DNA of 20,578 nucleotides from Plakobranchus ocellatus. Its lineage: Eukaryota; Mollusca; Gastropoda; Plakobranchidae. The DNA lies in contig BLXT01002349.1 of NCBI GenBank assembly GCA_019648995.1, positions 336,863 through 357,440 on the forward strand, written 5' to 3'. Both the position numbers and the translations under genes were made by a program. Positions 10,088 to 20,544 of this stretch are shown in pieces; position 1 is the first letter of the stretch; the number at the start of each line of letters is the position of its first letter. The notes below the pieces were generated by a model. That model was given only the letters and a program-made list of their open reading frames with translations, did not search any database and was not told the origin of the DNA.

Positions 10088-11155
10088 CTAATGGAAAAAA
10101 GGAATGGTATGTAAGAGCGATATTTTTCATTATTTGAGATAGGTGTTTTAGACATTTACATATAGATTTGGCAGGTCCGATTTGTGGGAAAGAATATTGA
10201 AAACACTTTTTTTTTTATACCTATGGTTGCCATGGTAACTCTCATCATCTTGAATTTCAATTGGCAAATTATACGTAATTTGTGATTTTCAAAATTTATG
10301 TCGTCCTACAATTAAACTTGAAACAATTTCAAGTTTTACTGACATATTCTCCATCACATTAAAAAGAAAAGAAGGGAGCAGGCGCTGGTTAAACGGTAAA
10401 GCAATACTTACTGTTTGTTGATAATAATATGCAAATTTTAAACATATGAAATGGGCTGGATTTGAATGTTACTTTCTAAATCTTTTTTAATGATGAAATA
10501 AACCCTTACAGCTATGCTCTTTGTGTGGCCGAAACTATCAAAACAAAAAGGATGTGATCCAGCCGAATTGGAAAAATATGTGTTGGGTGTGATTTGGCCA
10601 GTTCCTCGATAATCATATTGTTGGAAATTTTGGTGTTATTTCATTGATGACTCTGTGTTTCAAGGATGTGTGTGCTACATCCGTTAAACCCAGATATAAA
10701 AGAATTTGCTGAAGCTTTAAGAAAGATTTTTTGCTGCAGATACCTTTTGAGAATGGATGTTTGTGTCAATTATTTTAACAGAAAATACAAGAGAATAAAG
10801 TCAAGGAATTTTTTTTTTGCCATTGGTGAATGAGCGAGGAAAATAACTGTAACAAATACTGGACTTAGGGCTTGCTATTGCACACACGTCAAGTCAAGAA
10901 TTCTAGAAAGACCCAGTTTAGGGAAAGCGAATTCATTACGTAAACGAACGTGAGTCATGATCTATTTTTAGCCCACGGATTTCCCTAATGTCTTTTCGAA
11001 GACTGCTTTTTAGTTATTTTAGGATTATGATGTAATGTTCTAGATCTATATTTTTGAACATTCTACGCTTGCATGCATTATGGAATAGATTTCCAGGAAT
11101 TTGTAGAGTTTTCTTTTGAAAAAAGGTATAAATATCAGGAGATGATTAGTAAAAG

Positions 11156-11300
11156 GATCACACAGAGTAGGCAGAGAGTTCGTAAAGATCACAGAGTGTA
11201 CGCAGAGAGTTCATAAAAATCACACAGAGAAGACACAGAGTAGGCAGAAAGTTCATAGAATCACACAGAGTACTCAGAGTTCATAGAGATCACAGAGATA
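11156..11300 (+). repeat. Degenerate tandem repeat array (GATCACAGAGT/GCAGAGAGTTCATA)
   Basis: Roughly four imperfect units of about 30-40 bases, each starting (G/A)ATCACAGAG or ATCACACAGAG and ending AGAGTTCATA or AGTTCATA. Lengths vary because the inner ACACAGAG/GTAGGCAG parts are gained or lost. The array lies within an intron, has no coding frame, and looks like a minisatellite. Confidence 0.85.
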
Positions 11301-11810
11301 TCAATGTATAACGATTACGCGTTTTTTAGAGCTAGATCTGGTTTTCTTACCGACGGCCTATGTGAATATTGTTTGATTTAATTCCTGCTGTTGAGTTAAA
11401 TAAAGTCAGTTTTTTACGAATTCACACAATCTCCAGAGTTCCATTATTTCAGATAGGTCTAGATAGATCTAAAGAACTCAATGTCCTACATCAGAGGTAT
11501 TATCTACCTTTTATTTCTGGTGTTTGTGACAGAAAAATTTTGAGAAAAATTGAATTGTGGGCACGTTTATCTACTAAACTGCTTCTTGTTTGGCATGTGT
11601 TTTGGTAAACGACATTGCAAAAGTATTTGAAGTTTCAATACATTTTAATAAGCTATTTATTCATAGTTAACTTCACAAGTGTTATGTTTTTCCCCGCTTT
11701 GGCTTGCAAGCCATAATGTAATTCTAACCAGTGCGTCAAAAATTAACCATTGAACATCACAATTACTGTTGTTTTTAAGTTAACAGGCAGAGAGGTCATA
11801 CCCTCATGAT

Positions 11811-11824
11811 TATATATATATATA
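11811..11824 (+). repeat. (TA)7 dinucleotide repeat
   Basis: A short perfect TA run followed by CACACG, inside intron H/I. Confidence 0.9.
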
Positions 11825-12606
11825 CACACGTTGTCTAATTAATGTGTATTATCTATAAATCATGCAATTAAATGCTTATTCACTTAATCTTTTAAAAGGC
11901 TTGAATGACAGCATTGATTATTTTGCCATTGATTTGAAAGTTATGTTCAACAAATTTTTGGTAAAATATACAGTTAAAAAGTGATTTGAAATAGAAATAA
12001 AAGATAATACTACAAATGAAGTGGGATCTGCTCTACGGAGAGTTTTACACTTGCACAACTAATATAAAGTTATATAGTTTTGAAAAGATGTAAATGCCAT
12101 ACAGTTCCTAACATTTATGTAAAAATAGTTAAAGAAAGGATGAATATGCTCTGTTGACTTAAAGTAAGATTAAGAAAGGCCCAGATTTAATTGACTGAGA
12201 AGGCTAACACCTTTATGCTCCAGTTCTAACTAGTTCTTTTTATGTCTTTATATAGAGCGTGAAAAAAGCAATTGAAGTTTCTGTAGCATCATATGAAAAC
12301 CTCCACATATCGTTGATAGTATCTAAAAAGCTGGCATATCCAATCATGACTAAAATTGAAGAAAAGTAGATGAAACTAGTTTGGTCTAAGTTCAAATCGC
12401 AAGTAATCAAAGGCATAAAAAGTAATTGACACAGTCTTTATATGCACAAAGTAATTGGTGTCATTAAAAAGAGCCTTTTTTCCAAAATTTTTAGCAGGAA
12501 TCAATAGAGTGTACTTTTAACTCTGAAAGAGCAAAGGGAATGACAATCATGAAATCAATACTGCAAGAGGAACTCTAATGATGAATATGCTACTTTAAAA
12601 GCTCAC

Positions 12607-12714
12607 CTGCCCCCACAGTAATGTACCAAAACCAAAGAAAATACACCACAGCCACTGGGAGGCGCTCAACTTTGTTGTATGGAAAGCTACACCTCCCCAC
12701 TGAACAATGATGAA
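12607..12714 (-). CDS. PMCA exon H: end of M9 and M10
   Basis: This is a short exon of 108 bases, 36 codons, in phase 0 at both ends (acceptor CTCTTCAG|TTC, donor GGGCAG|GTGAGC). It encodes FIIVQWGGVAFHTTKLSASQ then WLWCIFFGFGTLLWGQ. The first part completes M9 and the short extracellular turn (QWGGVAF); the second is M10, with the conserved QWLWCIFFGxGxLxWGQ pattern of PMCA. It covers residues 386-421 of the partial protein and is too short to stand out as an open frame, but homology and both splice sites agree. Confidence 0.96.
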
Positions 12715-13248
12715 CTGAAGAGAGGAAAAAAAATTGCAATTAGAAAAGATTAGGCTCTGACATGCAAGATTCTTTTAGGATAAATACTCATTCACCCTTT
12801 ATAGCTTTTTTTTTTTTGTCTGAGTGAGCAAAAAATTGGAAAGAATTTCAAGTATTTACTTCAATCACTTTTCATCAGGAAGTCTACTTTCTCGAACAAT
12901 GTCAGCATCCTTGTGTCTACACAGTTGAATCAGGTAATTGTCTGTCCTATCTACATCAAGAGACGTCTCTCTTCTCTCCTGCCAATATCCAGACTTCATG
13001 GTTATAATTCAACCCTCTGAGTTGATCTCATTTTAGCTTGATTTATTACAATGTCTACTAGTTCAATAATTCATATAGATGTCTTTATCAGCATCTCCAA
13101 AAAAATAAAGGTTTCTTGTTTAAAAAAGTGTTAAATCAAGCAAACAAATTCAGGCTATAAAAAGTAATGATGCATTTGCTGAACTAAACTAAGTAATACA
13201 ATTAGGGGGGATAAAAAAGGAAAGATACTAGTATTAAAGCATTCATAC
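12715..13248 (-). other. Intron G/H (534 bases)
   Basis: The donor is GTATGA and the acceptor CTCTTCAG with a pyrimidine-rich lead. Nothing else is recognised in it. Confidence 0.9.
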
Positions 13249-13466
13249 TTGGGCAAAGATAGTTCCAATCCAAATGCCAATAAAGATTGGATTACTGGCC
13301 AAGCCTTCTGCAATGTTGTGCTGGTTGTGAATCTTGCGAGCATTGACCTCATTGAAGAGAGTCATCATAACAAACGTGTTGAAGATCATGGTGAAGTGAG
13401 CAGTGGGTGGTGCATGAACATTCTCCACATCCTGTATTCCATCATCAATACCCAGCAGATCTGGAC
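13249..13466 (-). CDS. PMCA exon G: extracellular loop, M8 and M9
   Basis: This 218-base exon contributes two bases to a shared Gly codon and then 72 codons. The acceptor is CCTTCAG|GT and the donor GCCCAA|GTATGA, phase 0. After a variable extracellular M7-M8 loop (PDLLGIDDGIQDVENVHAPP) comes M8 (TAHFTMIFNTFVMMTLFNEV), the conserved NARKIHNQHNIAEGLASNPI, and the start of M9 (FIGIWIGTIFAQ). FNTFVMMxLFNExNARKIH is one of the most conserved PMCA stretches. The loop length suits an invertebrate PMCA. The donor lacks the usual G at -1 (CAA|GTATGA), but the join FAQ|FIIVQWGG is right for the family. Confidence 0.97.
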
Positions 13467-15182
13467 CTGAAGGAATGTTTATGGCAATGGTGAGCATGAA
13501 CAGAAACTCTAATAATTTGCTTTGTGTATTAGCTAATCAGCTACAGATCTGTGATTTAGCAGAAGTAAATTCTCTAAACACTCGATTCCTAAAATGATGT
13601 GGAAATAAGCTTTTCTTCAAGTTTAGATAGAGATTAAAAGGCTTCATAAGTGATATACTGATCAAATTATGAGCTTTCATTTTTTTATGCCTCAAGTCAA
13701 GAGAAAAGTATTCATTGGTGTATCGCTAATTTCATTCATTACAATGATTGAAAAGGCTTTCAGGGAAAAAGAAATTTATGATATCAAGATTTATTTGACA
13801 ATTCAGGTATGATATGTACTACTGATAACTGAAAGTACAGTGACAATTAAAAATCTTTCAACAAGTAATCCAAACCAAGGCAAAAAATGTATTGACAGCA
13901 TCAAATTTTTTTTTTCTAGAAATGCAGTGCATCTCCTTTTTCAAGTAAATATACTTAAAATACATTTTCTTGATAGAAATGTGTATGAAACTGAATTATA
14001 AATCTTTATATTTCAAACCATGTAATTTACATCAAAATCTTTTTTGTCTGGATTTGTGTTTCCATGTTATAGAAAGAAGCCTATAATGTGTGTTTTGCAT
14101 GCTTTAACCAAAACTCTTCTACTTCTATAACTTGGGGCATCCTGGATTGGGCACTAGATACCTTGTATTTAATATCATACAAAAGATCAGGTTTTACGCA
14201 TTCTGTCAAACTGAATGAATCATATTTGTTGAATAAATTTCCTTCAATGTCTCATTGAAACCTCATTAACTAAAGCAACAACAAATTTTATGCAGTCACA
14301 GAGCTTTTTGGCAGATTAAACAGCTTTTCATCCTTACAGTATCACAAAATCAGGTCTTCCGAAACAGTAGCCAGGATGCTCTCACGTCTGCAAAAACATA
14401 TTACCCTCCCTCTATTTTGCAATCAACAGCACTGAAATAACTGAATAACTTTCTGTCAAGTTGAGGAATACTGCATCCTTTGTTGGATTAGTATATTGAA
14501 AATAAGGCACTGGAATCTTGAGTATGTGTTAAGCCAGTTCTGTGAAGGTTCGTTTCACTAAAGAGTTAAAAATAAAATGCTTTAAATCATAAGTATTTTC
14601 ATATATAGCTTTAGGCCTGGAATCACTAGCTGAGCTTGCTAGACCTACCATTGGATTTAGCATTTAGTCATTTTAGATGTGTCCTATTTGAATGAAATGA
14701 ATGAGAAAAACAAAAGACAAATATTGTCTTAGAGCAAGACTTCTTTCAAACCCACTTAGTTTTGGTTATAAAAATAATCCATGCCTATAGTTTTAAGTTC
14801 TGCATGTTAAAAAACATTTTAATTATGTGAAAACAATGATTGATAAATGTCAGGAGACAAGAAACGTTCCTATATTTTTTATTTGGAATGAGGATCTGGG
14901 AAATTCAAATAAACAAAATCAACTAATCCTCTAAAACTCATCACAAAACTTTTTGAGGAATTTTACTGCATTTAAAAAAGAGAAATTTTTTCTCCAGGAA
15001 TGAAACACATGACTGTGCATGTATTTGATTTTGACATAGATTTACAACTATAAAACTCTATGAGAATGTGAAGGTTTTGGAAAAAATGAACATTTTTTGC
15101 GAATACATTGTTTCACTTTTTTCTAAGAAAAAACCAACAGATAAAATAAGGTCTTTGAACAACATGACAGCACTGTACTAAC
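13467..15182 (-). other. Intron F/G (1.7 kb)
   Basis: AT-rich intron with donor GTTAGT and acceptor CCTTCAG. No repeat family or exon was recognised. Confidence 0.85.
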
Positions 15183-15396
15183 CACTGAATAATAAGACAG
15201 CAATAACAATTAGCTGATATATTGCATGGAAGATGATATTTTTGGACATGGTGAGTGAGATGAGGGGTTTCGTTCGGCCATATGGTTTGCGATTTAGCAG
15301 CTCATCTGTAGGCAACTCTGTGGCAAGAGCAAGAGAGGCCAATGTGTCCATGATCAAGTTCACCCAAAGCATCTGTATGGCCTTCAGAGGGCTGTC
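15183..15396 (-). CDS. PMCA exon F: helices M6 and M7, Ca2+ ligands in M6
   Basis: This 214-base exon has acceptor TTATTAG|GAC and donor AGTG|GTTAGT, leaving one base that pairs with two from exon G to make Gly. It encodes [10 protein letters not shown], then M6 with [17 protein letters not shown], a cytosolic loop ([20 protein letters not shown]), and M7 ([19 protein letters not shown]). In PMCA the M6 Asn and Asp of NLIMD, four residues apart, are known Ca2+ ligands; here they are about residues 254 and 258 of the partial protein and both are intact. KPYGRxKPLIS is a PMCA signature loop. The donor has T at +3, a weaker form than GTAAG or GTGAG. Confidence 0.97.
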
Positions 15397-16391
15397 CTAA
15401 TAAAGCATAACACAAAAAATCTAACTTAAGAATATGCTTTTACATATATTTAGTTGTATGCTTAATTATATGCGTTCCTCTACCATAAGATATAAAGAAC
15501 CAGGAATATATGATTACGAGCAATGTTTTTTTTTTTTTACATTTCTTTTTGGTTTCAAATCTGTTTTAATGTTCAGAGTTTAAATTTTACCGATTTGATG
15601 GCTTCATCATATTCCTGGTCACACCTGTTATGGTATGCCTTGGAATATTTGGATTCTTATATAAGAATAAGACGACAATATTTCATAAGAGCTTTATCAA
15701 GATTATTCCCTCAATATAGATTTTAAAAACTCATTAAAAAAAATGTGACAAATAACAAAATTCAGTTCTTCCGGTGTAAAATGAAAGGAATCGAGGATTT
15801 TTTTCCAAGTTGAGGGTAATGTGATCACTGAAAGCAGGAGCTACTTAGGGGGTAAGCGAGAGCATGCTCTCCCTAGATTTCTTAAAGAGGACTGCAAAAA
15901 AGCCATTTGGAGGCACTTTGGCATCAATTTAAACTATATTTTGTTAATCTCTGAAGTAATGAAATATCTTTTTTTTCCCTGAAATGGACTTTACTGCAGA
16001 AAATTCCACGGAAGACTGAAAATGCGGAAATCTGCAGAAATGTGGACAATTAGAAGCACTGAAAATTCCTTTTGATAATTACTTTAAAAAAAATGGAGAA
16101 CAACATTGGTTTTGAATTTATGCTTTCGAAATAAGATGGTTGCATAAGCATGCAAAAAAATCATTTAACACATTTAAAAATTATCATGCAACATTGTCAT
16201 TTCAAACTGTAAATGTTCAAAATACACTTATCACAATGAAAACTTCTTATCTTCAAGCTTGTGAAGTTTGTGCATAGAGAAAATCAATTTTTATTAAAGA
16301 CAAATTACAATCAAAGAGCAGCAAACAAGTAAACAAATATTGCACAACAATTTTAGTAAAACCTATAAATGACACACATTAAATTACTTAC
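15397..16391 (-). other. Intron E/F (1.0 kb)
   Basis: The donor is GTAAGT and the acceptor TTATTAG. It contains the probable interspersed-element fragment near 15840-16040; the rest is featureless AT-rich DNA. Confidence 0.85.
15840..16040. mobile_element. Probable fragment of a short interspersed element with palindromes
   Basis: A perfect 14-base palindrome GAGAGCATGCTCTC at 858-871 of the 15 kb block (15858-15871) is followed by CCTAG and, about 120 bases on, by an inverted repeat: CTGCAGA at 15994-16000 against TCTGCAG at 16031-16037, with TTCC and GGAA inside. The GCATGCTC(T/C)CC-type core reminds me of short repeats found in many marine invertebrate genomes, but that is recollection, not a search. 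No transposase and no clear ends or target duplication are seen. Confidence 0.35.
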
Positions 16392-16583
16392 ATTGATGAT
16401 GCAGGCGCCAAAGAAGGCAACTAATACAGCCACCACATTGACCGTCAATTGGAACTGCAGGAATTTGGCAATACTGTCATAGACATTCCTGCCCCACATG
16501 ACTGCTTTGACAATGCTTGTAAAGTTATCATCAGTAAGAATAATATCTGATGCCTCCTTGGCTACGTCTGTTCCAGAAATTCC
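16392..16583 (-). CDS. PMCA exon E: stalk and transmembrane helix M5
   Basis: The exon has 192 bases, 64 codons, phase 0 at both ends (acceptor TTGCAG|GGA, donor AAT|GTAAGT). It starts [20 protein letters not shown], continues [20 protein letters not shown] along the stalk, and ends with M5, [20 protein letters not shown] then CIIN. M5 of PMCA lacks the acidic Ca2+ ligand that SERCA has in this helix, in line with one transported Ca2+ per cycle. That agrees with the uncharged NVVAVLVAF seen here. Many PMCAs read MGIAGTDVA where this one has MGISGTDVA, a conservative change. It covers residues 178-241 of the partial protein. Confidence 0.98.
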
Positions 16584-18351
16584 CTGCAAGTTAAAAACAA
16601 TGAAAGAAATCAATCTCATTGGTTACAGTTACATTATTTAATAAAAACACAAGTTACAGTAAATGGACCCTCTGTTCTTAAAAAAAAAAAAAGCGACGCA
16701 AGAGGTAAGGCATGGGAATTAAACTATCCACATTGAACAATTTATGGCAGTGATATTAACAGTTTTTCTTTTCTTGGAAAAGATACCAAATTGGCAATAA
16801 AATGAAAAGAACAAAATAAAGCGAGAGCCTTCCATTAGACAATTTGGTACTACAGCTCAACAAGTTTTTATTTGAGAAACGAGAGTGAAAATATTTTTAC
16901 AGTAGAAATTAAATTATTTTCATGCACATTACTGTAACAGGCTGTATTTCATTTGTAATAATAAGATCATGTTGTTTGTGATTAAAGCTCACGTACCTGT
17001 TGTCTGTTTAACTCAACTAAAGCTTTGTCCGCATTTCCCAACGTTAAAAACATTTCTGCAGCTAATTTCACTATTGTATTCTTTATTTTTGTGTCAAAGG
17101 CCTTGCCTTGAGGCAGCCTAATTCCAACATTCTAGCCTTATATTGGCCTAACTTTGTCCTTTCTTGCATGAGTATTTCTTCTCGCCAGTACCTGGAGAGT
17201 AGACTTTTAGATTCTATGCTCATTTACAAGTGCTATGCCCAGCAGGCCTATTCTTATCCTTTTTACTTTGCTATAGATAAAAGTGGAGGCTGCCTGAGGA
17301 TTTCTTTCTGTTACATTATATTTTATTTAAATAAAATCCTTGTTTTGCTACCAGAAACTACACTCCAACTATTTTTAATAACTTGTGCTTGTAGAAATAT
17401 TTAAATGCGTTAAGAGCCTATAGACTAAGGAATTGTTAATCTCAATTCAAAGCATTGAAAAGAACCATTTGATTAAGTTTATTTTATTTTAAGGACTGTT
17501 TATTAGAGAAATAGACGCTCTGTCGTCAGGTTGGCGAAGCCTTAACGATAGAGGTTGAGGGCCGCAATGTTTAATATATTATAAATGTGTTTGTATTACT
17601 TCGGCTTATTTTACAAGGGCTGATTGGCTAATCCTAAATAATGGTTGTAATTTTGAATACAAATAAAATCTGTTTGTATAGTTGACATTGATTTGACCTT
17701 CGGACCATGTGCTCATTTCCAAGGTTGTATGGCGAATAAGCTTTTACTTTTAAAATGTAATTATGACTTTTATTTTAATGCAAATATCACTTTTTTTGTT
17801 TTGTTTCAGATGCCATATCAATTTTTCCATCTTAGCTTTTCTACCAATTTTCCTACCAACTTTTCAAGGCAATTTTCTTGTACTTAAACATTAAAAAACC
17901 AAGCTGACTTCGTTTCATTCATTTTGTAAAAAAAGTTAGTGAGGTTAAATTACCAAGATAATAACAGGGAGTGTGACATACACGCTCTTTGCAGCTTTTC
18001 AAGCTTGGCCGTGTAAAGACTATGGGACAGAAAGGATAATATTCCTTGCTGCAGTAATATTTCTGAAATTTCATAATTTCAACTCCATCATTATGAATCA
18101 TTAGAGGACTCTGGCCTTGTAAATTTTAGAGGAATCTAATTGAAGGGAAAAAAAAAAGAGAAACGCATTGTGGATAAAAACTTTAAGCCTTCTTGCCATC
18201 CTCTAGGCAATTTCTATCTAGTCACAATTGTTGTGGCACTTATTCAACAAAATACAGTACTGAGCCTTCTTAATCAAAATCTAGTAAGAGAAACTTACTC
18301 TCAATAACCACAGCAGAAAACAGAACTCATGAATGTATTTTGACATCTTAC
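16584..18351 (-). other. Intron D/E (1.8 kb)
   Basis: The donor is GTAAGA and the acceptor TTGCAG. It is AT-rich with short open frames of intron-like composition. No exon or repeat family was recognised. Confidence 0.85.
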
Positions 18352-18546
18352 CATTGCAAAGCCAACATCTGCCTTCTTAAGCGCAGGTCCATCATTGGTT
18401 CCATCTCCAGTGACAGCTACAACTTGTCTGGTGGATGCACGCTTGCTGTCAATAATTCCTTTCACAAGCACATACTTGTCCTGTGGCGATGACCTAGCCA
18501 GAACTCGCAGGTCTGGCCAAACCTCATCAAGGCGGTCTTGATTTAC
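18352..18546 (-). CDS. PMCA exon D: P domain and hinge (TGDGTNDGP)
   Basis: This is a 195-base, 65-codon exon, phase 0 at both ends (acceptor CTCAG|GTA, donor ATG|GTAAGA). It encodes [10 protein letters not shown], then [55 protein letters not shown]. The TGDGTNDGP hinge (about residues 158-166 of the partial protein) is universal in P-type ATPases; its aspartates coordinate Mg2+ during phosphorylation and dephosphorylation. [11 protein letters not shown] and LVKGIID are characteristic of PMCA. All catalytic residues expected here are present. The exon breaks after GFAM, before [11 protein letters not shown] in exon E, with no bases missing. Confidence 0.98.
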
Positions 18547-19034
18547 CTGAGATCAAAATGAAAAGCAACAATTAAGAGATCATTTTTTTGTAAAAAAGAA
18601 AAAGTTTGAAAACTTACAATTCACCATTATTTATCATACTATATCTCATTAATATTGCATTTAAACATAGACAAAATGTAATATTTCTGTTGTTTTTTTT
18701 TAATTTTGTCTCCTTTATTCCTCAACAACATGCACAAAAAAGAAAGACTAGGCTAAATACTATGTTGAGAATGTTTCAAGTTACTTTTATTGACTTCTGA
18801 ATAAATCTGGCAAAATAATAGAATAAGCGTGACTAACATATAGCGAATATTAATTTGCAATTCTATGGACTTCTTTCATTGTTTTGAAAAGAAAACAAAT
18901 GCCATACTTATTTTTGTTTCAACCATCATTCATGATCAGGACATGGATAAAAATTAAAAAAAAAACAAACCCAGACCAAATAATCCATAAATAAAAGAAA
19001 TTATAATCAAATAAAAACAGCTACTGACACTCAC
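18547..19034 (-). other. Intron C/D (488 bases)
   Basis: The donor is GTGAGT and the acceptor GATCTCAG. No other feature is seen. Confidence 0.9.
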
Positions 19035-19214
19035 CTCTCCGGTCTCATCACGCACTTTTTTGTTGAATTCTCTACCTTCCAAAACAAGTCCCCCATCACC
19101 GGGAGTAAGAATGCCACACTTTGAGGCAATGCTACGTGCTGTGTTGATGTTGTCTCCTGTTACCATGCGCACAGTGATACCAGCCTTCTGGCACTTTCTG
19201 ATAGCCTCTGGTAC
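19035..19214 (-). CDS. PMCA exon C: phosphorylation-domain segment (RMVTGDN)
   Basis: This is a 180-base, 60-codon exon in phase 0 at both ends (acceptor TGTAG|GTA, donor GAG|GTGAGT). It encodes [20 protein letters not shown], then [15 protein letters not shown], followed by a more variable [29 protein letters not shown] is the conserved P-domain motif of P-type ATPases that helps place the catalytic Mg2+ and phosphate. KCGI and LEGREFN are typical of the PMCA branch. It spans residues 53-112 of the partial protein. Reading continues past the donor for about a dozen codons before a stop, which is intron sequence. Confidence 0.97.
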
Positions 19215-19479
19215 CTACACAACCGAGACAGTAATAATCCAATAATAAGGTCATAATTAAACACTTAGTTTGAAGTATTTTCATATATTTATATTCGCAT
19301 CACACAGCAATAGAATCTCCAAAAAGGTTTGATTTTTGCGAGTCAAAACCTGTGTACTACTTTGATCTAAGATTTTCACCACATACTGGCAACTATGGTT
19401 AAGCAAACATTAGCAGATTTTAGGGCCAATAAAAATACTTGTAAGAAGACAGAAACAGATTACAAATGCAGATACCTAC

Positions 19480-19601
19480 CTCATCTCGGACAGGATCTTC
19501 TATACCAACAATACAAACACAGGTTAGGTCTGTCATTACAGATGCTTCATTCTCCCAGTTGACTCCAGCACCAGAGGCCTCATTCACTTCCACTGGCCCT
19601 T
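19480..19601 (-). CDS. PMCA exon B: end of nucleotide-binding domain (VGIEDPVR)
   Basis: The exon has 122 bases: two bases complete a codon begun in exon A, then 40 codons end exactly at the donor (GAG|GTAGGT). The acceptor is TTTCTAG|AA. The peptide begins with a variable loop ([20 protein letters not shown]) and ends with the highly conserved block [17 protein letters not shown]. In P-type ATPases this block links the nucleotide-binding domain back to the phosphorylation domain; GIEDPVR is the PMCA form of the widespread G-x-x-DP motif. Vertebrate and insect pumps usually have Pro-Glu after VR, where this gene has Asp-Glu. It covers residues 12-52 of the partial protein and joins exon C in phase 0 across a short 265-base intron. 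Confidence 0.95.
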
Positions 19602-19746
19602 CTAGAAAGAAAGGATTACTTTCTGACTTAACAAGAAAAGATCTGGCCTTCTACAATTATTAATACCAAAAACCCATTTTGCCTCAATTTCCAGGCACAT
19701 TTGACTTCCAGGCTATCATACTTAAGTACCAATTTCACAATTGTGT

Positions 19747-19950
19747 CTTTTTTTTTTTCTCTCTTTAGATGGGAAATAATATACTTTATCTGATTCTCTG
19801 AAAAATAAATCCATAAAAATTGCTAACTTTGACATCCACACAATTTTTTTTTTTTTTTGCTCTTTAGACAGTGAGAAATATACTTCATCCAATTCCCCGA
19901 AAAGAAAAAAAAATTCCAAAAAACTGCTTAATTTGATAGCCATACAAATT
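19747..19950 (+). repeat. Diverged tandem duplication, ~100 bp units
   Basis: Two adjacent copies, about 19747-19843 and 19844-19950. Each has a T run, CTCTTTAGA, GAAATA, ATACTT(T/C)ATC, CC(A)AAAAA, a GCTTAA/GCTAAC block, and AT(C/A)CA(C/T)ACAAATT-like ends. They differ by many substitutions and small indels, so the duplication is old. It lies in intron A/B. Confidence 0.75.
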
Positions 19951-20421
19951 TTTTTGCTTGAATATTGAGACAGCATTGATTACTTTTTCTGCTTTTGATT
20001 ACCTGCCATTTCTATCTAAACCAAACTAGTTTCTTCCACTTTTATTCACTTTTGAGCATTATTTGACATCTGCCTTAGATTTAATGGTAAAAACAAAACA
20101 AAATGGGGTATTTTGAGCTAATATTGATGATTTCCTGAAAGTGTCATTTATTACCATAGAAACTTGAATAGCCTTTTTCTCACTACATTTTCTGATTACT
20201 ATAAATACATCTCCTCTGACATTTATGTACAAATTTCTTCAAACCTGGCAAATCTAGTGACAAGGATTTTATCTTTACTATAATTGAGGCTTTCATTGAT
20301 ATCATGTTTGCTTTTTCAGGAATTTAACTTTATTCATAAAAAATGGGGTCAAAAGCTACTTTCAGTCATATAAAAACACTTTTCATGATATCAACAGGGT
20401 GTCCAGGGAAGTCAGGTCTTG

Positions 20422-20455
20422 AAAAATCCTACCATAATTTTAAAAATCCTACCAT
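20422..20455 (+). repeat. Direct repeat AAAAATCCTACCAT, 20-base period
   Basis: Identical 14-mers at 20422-20435 and 20442-20455, preceded by AGGGTGTCCAGGGAAGTCAGG from about 20396. The arrangement looks like the end of a short interspersed element, but no partner end was found. Confidence 0.6.
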
Positions 20456-20544
20456 TATCACGGCCTAAAAACAGTAGCAGCAGAAAAAAAAGACAACTTA
20501 ACAGCCTTAAGTTTAATAGCTCATAATGGACTCTGTTGGCTTAC

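Larger units (their letters stand above)
10088..12606 (-). other. Intron H/I (2.5 kb)
   Basis: AT-rich intron with donor GTGAGC and acceptor TTAG. It holds the degenerate tandem array at 11156-11300 and a (TA)7 run at 11811-11824. No further exon or gene was recognised. Confidence 0.85.
19602..20544 (-). other. Intron A/B (943 bases)
   Basis: The donor is GTAAGC and the acceptor TTTCTAG. It holds the old tandem duplication at 19747-19950 and the repeat-like fragment at 20396-20465. Validity of the right boundary depends on exon A. Confidence 0.65.

Noticed and set aside
11156..11300. CRISPR-like array
   Set aside because: Units are imperfect, adjacent and without unique spacers, in a spliced eukaryotic gene; it is a minisatellite.
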